Below the pieces are notes generated by a model, which was not told the DNA's origin, did no database searches, and was given only the letters and a program-made list of their open reading frames with translations. A stretch of 64,000 bases of DNA from Diadema setosum (taxonomy: Eukaryota; Echinodermata; Echinoidea; Diadematoida; Diadematidae), in contig CM067067.1 in the NCBI GenBank assembly GCA_033980235.1, positions 25,048,603-25,112,602 on the forward strand, read 5' to 3'. The position numbers and the translations under genes are program-made. Shown here in pieces: positions 60,464 through 64,000 of the stretch. Each line of letters opens with the position of its first letter. Positions within the stretch are counted from its first letter, which is position 1.

Positions 60464-60936
60464 TTAAAGGAGACCTTCGGATGATTTTCAGATTTTTTGC
60501 ATTTGAACAACTATAAATTAGTTAAACTGAGGACAGAGTTTCAGAAATTGTGATAATTGGGATGAAGAATAAGAATATTTTCAAAATTTAGAACAAATTG
60601 CAATGAACAAGGATGATGACATGGCAGAGTCACCATAAGAATGCATGAGTTGGGGCTCAAGGAAGCAGAACAAAAGAAGAAGACATGCCTACTTACATTA
60701 TACACAGGTGAACTCACAAGCAAGCGGTATTGTAATGGAATTATACTGCTACATTTCTGAAATATGTGAACCTCCTATGTCATCATCCTTGTTCAGTGTA
60801 ATTTGTTTAAAGTTTTTCAAAGTATTTTGTCTCTGCTCAAGAACCACAATAAATTCCACAAATCTATACATGGAGTTGTTGATTTATGTACTACATGGTG
60901 TGAAATTATGAAAATCGTCTGGAATGTCCTTTTTAA
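60464..60936. mobile_element. 473-bp fold-back element, uninterrupted copy
   Basis: The ends TTAAAGGAGACCTTCGGATG and ATCGTCTGGAATGTCCTTTT are inverted. It is the intact relative of 19285-21076 and shows the empty target site (single TA at 60636-60637). Confidence 0.8.
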
Positions 60937-62260
60937 GCTTTTATATTTTGACAGTTGGTAGAGAAGAGATTACTCTCCCAGGTATGATAAACTTTCAAAA
61001 AATTGAGTGTATCAAACCAAATAGCAGATGTTGGTCTTTTACACAGAATCCTGATCTGCGTCTTTTTGTGGATTTTGAGCTGGCTAGTCATATATAAAAG
61101 AAATAAAACCAAAGAGGCTGTGATACACCAAACTGCCTTGCCATCATGGAATACTGGACACCATTTAACTGAGATTGGCAGTGAAACTCACAAACCAAAC
61201 CACCTCATGGAGAAGATTTTGTTCTCGAACGAATTTGAAATGAAAATAACTTTTGCATCTCATGGAAAAGAAAAGAAACATTAAAGATGAGAATGCTAAT
61301 TTCATTACTGGTATATGTCTCATTGCACTGCCATTTTGTTCTAGAAACCTCAGAAATCAATCCAAAAACAATTCTTTACACTGCATTACCAGGGTAGCTG
61401 CAAGCGTAACATCGAACAAATTTCGTGTAGCTTTGCCTATCCTAGTAACAGGTGGACCATGATCAGTGGAAGCATTCATGGTGCCTTTGTATGGGAGTAC
61501 AGTGCAAGTTGCCCCTCATGTTTGTTCTAGTATAAATCTCTATGCATGGCATGTAGGTTTTCTTCCCATTTTTGATGTTGATTGCAGATGCCTGTATAAG
61601 ACACTGGGCTGATTTCTCTACTGATCATGTGTAATACTCAAGCTTTCATGTGGCATTCTTTTGTATATTATCAATTTTTCATTCGTGATTGTGGAAGGGT
61701 GTATTAGGTCAAAGACAGGGGTTTATTTCTGTCATTTCCTCCCAAAGTAATTTCCTTAAGTGCATCTTGACTGTATTACTCCTGATTGGGTGGTTTCTGA
61801 TACTGGCTACATCTCTTGTAGTGAGGAAGAGCTAATTTGATGTGATCTAGAGATCTAGAGTGACTAGATATCGGGAACTGCAAACTCTGTGATGTCTTTG
61901 TGTAATGCTTGTTTCATTCATGTAAAATGGAAGTTATCATCCATGTTCAGACAGCAACAATCATGACCAACAAATAATCAGAGAGTTAAATGGTGTCTTT
62001 TGAAACCTTCTTGCATTTTGTGGCATGCAGTGCTTGCTCCTGTGATTAATTTAGGATCCTGGCTTACAAGATACTGCATTACACCCTTGTTAGTACATGT
62101 ATATCGCTGACTCTGCAAATGGGCGATTCCATGCGTTCTGCTGTCGGGTTCTAGTCCACAACTTACTCAGCCAGGGCAGTGTTTTTTTTTTTGTTTTTTG
62201 TTTTTTGTTTTTTGTTTTTTTTTTTGGGGGGGGATTTAGAACAGTCAAAATTGTTATTTT

Positions 62261-63551
62261 TTATGCCTCCGCCACAAAGTGGTGCCAGCTAGAGGCGTTA
62301 TGTTTTCGGGTTGTCCGTCCGTCCGTACGTCCGTCCGCTTTTGTTTACGCGATAACTTGAGTAGTATTGATTTGAATTTTACCAAACTTGGTCCAAGTAT
62401 AAAGTGTGATGGGGCAATTACTTGATTAGATTTTGGGTGAAATCAGCCAAAGGCCAAAGGTCAAAGGTCAAGGTCAAATCATGAAATTGTATCTGTTTAC
62501 GCGATAACTCAAGACTGGATCAAGCAAATTTCACCAAACTTTGTCCGAGGATGATGTATAGTGGGACAATTACTTGATTAATTTTTGAGTGAAGTTGGAC
62601 AGAGGTCAAAGGTCAAAGATCAAGGTCAAATCCTGAAATTTATCTGTTTACGTGATAGCTCAAAACTGGATGAAGCAGCTTTCACCAAACTTGGTCCAAG
62701 GATGATGTATGATGGGACAATTAGTTGAATAGATTTTAGTGACATTGGCAAGAGGTCAAAGGTCAAAAGGTCAAGGTCAAATGCTAAAAATGTTGCTATT
62801 TTCCCCATATCCATGCAATGCCCAAAGGTATTTTCTTGAAACTTAGTGTAGACATGTACTACTGCATAAAGATTCTCCAGAGAGAGTTTCATGTCATAAG
62901 GTCGAAGGTCAAAGGTTAGGTGAAAATATTACATTTTCACTTTTCTCGCAAATGGTTCAATATATCTTTATGGAACTTGGTGCATACGCATGTACTGACT
63001 GGCATGGATTATCTAGGGAATTTAGGGGTCATGGGTCAATAGTCAGGGGTCAAAGGTCGAGGTCAACTCTTCAAAATTTTACTATTTCCCTCATTTACTA
63101 GTATATGCAATGCTTGCATTTATTATTTTTAAAACTTTATATACATGTATTACCTAATGGAGATTCTCTCGGAAATTTCCTACCAGAGATCTAAGGTCAA
63201 AGGTTAAGGGTCAAGGCCAGGTTTAAATGCAAAAAAAAAAAAAAATCTGTTTTATATTGTTATTACACTCTTTCTTCATACCTTGAAAATTACTCAATGC
63301 ATAAACTTATTAAAGGGTCAGTCAGAAGTCAAGTAAAAATCCTCAATTCCCCAAATACATGTACCTGCACTCAATAGACAATTATAGCAATTTTTTTTTT
63401 TTACCTAGTTCAAGGAAAGTGAACATTCAAGATATTTCTGACAAACCTGTCATTTCAGTGCTTTGCCAGTTATGTGAAACTGTCATCACACATTGTGAAG
63501 ACATTGCACTATACACCTATTGGGCGAATCATGCATTATGGCGGAGGCATC
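62261..63551. mobile_element. Element with TTATGCCTCCGCCA ends and ~148-bp tandem units
   Basis: The left end TTATGCCTCCGCCACAAAGT and right end CATTATGGCGGAGGCAT are inverted. After a GTCCGTCCGTACGTCC block there are about three clear and further degenerate tandem units of roughly 148 bp, each with TTTACGCGATAACTC-like, CACCAAACTTTGTCC and AGGTCAAAGGTCA words. No coding region was seen. Confidence 0.75.
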
Positions 63552-63834
63552 AGTCGCCATAGCGACATTTCTAGTTTTTCTTTTTGCTACATATTCTTGC
63601 ATTTGAATAAGAGTCACATATGGGATTAGTGTTTGTCTGGAATTTCAGACAAAAGAAAATACAATAGAAAATGAATAAAAAGAAACATGAGAAAAAAATA
63701 GGAAAGCCTAACATTATTCAAAAGATATGATTTAATTCAGACAATTAAACAGTAAAAAGGGCACAGTTATATATGTGGTTTAATTAATGTTATTATAAGA
63801 AATTATTGTGGATTATTTTTGTTATTATGATTGA

Positions 63835-64000
<166 letters not shown>

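Overview
The window is a piece of an animal nuclear genome. It shows GT-AG introns of up to 17-30 kb, one multi-exon gene on the + strand, many microsatellites, and a dense population of fold-back (MITE-like) repeats plus one decayed DIRS-type retrotransposon. The repeat landscape (long C/G homopolymers, many TIR elements, DIRS) suggests a marine invertebrate deuterostome, perhaps an echinoderm such as a sea urchin. That is inference from repeat style, not proof.

The only gene I can name is a FES/FER (FPS) family non-receptor tyrosine kinase. Eleven consecutive coding exons lie between 31001 and the right edge. They join in phase into about 508 residues after the conserved MGFG start: F-BAR domain (exons at 31001, 32269, 34672, 35704, 37892, 38944), linker/coiled-coil FX-like region (39810, 44608, 50639, 59136), and the start of the SH2 domain (63865, cut by the window end). 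The rest of SH2 and the kinase domain must lie beyond 64000.

Layout. 1-31000 is upstream or first-intron DNA. It holds two candidate upstream exons with phase-0 donors (898-1125, and 13835-13933 inside a CpG-richer, promoter-like stretch) that could give alternative N-termini. It also holds nested transposons (2857-5126; 19285-21076), several MITE families and a perfect 69-bp inverted repeat (24503-24571). 31112-32268 is an intron made mostly of a polypurine (GA-rich) tract. 32395-50638 holds F-BAR and linker exons separated by MITEs, tetranucleotide and AT repeats. 50856-59135 is an intron carrying a DIRS1-like element (52931-58382) with inverted terminal repeats, decayed gag, RT, RNase H and tyrosine recombinase remnants, and an internal complementary region. 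59235-63864 carries MITEs and an element (62261-63551) whose tandem units contain perfect AGGTCA direct repeats.

No RNA gene, CRISPR array or second protein-coding gene could be supported. All MITE boundaries come from reading inverted ends and comparing copies within the window.
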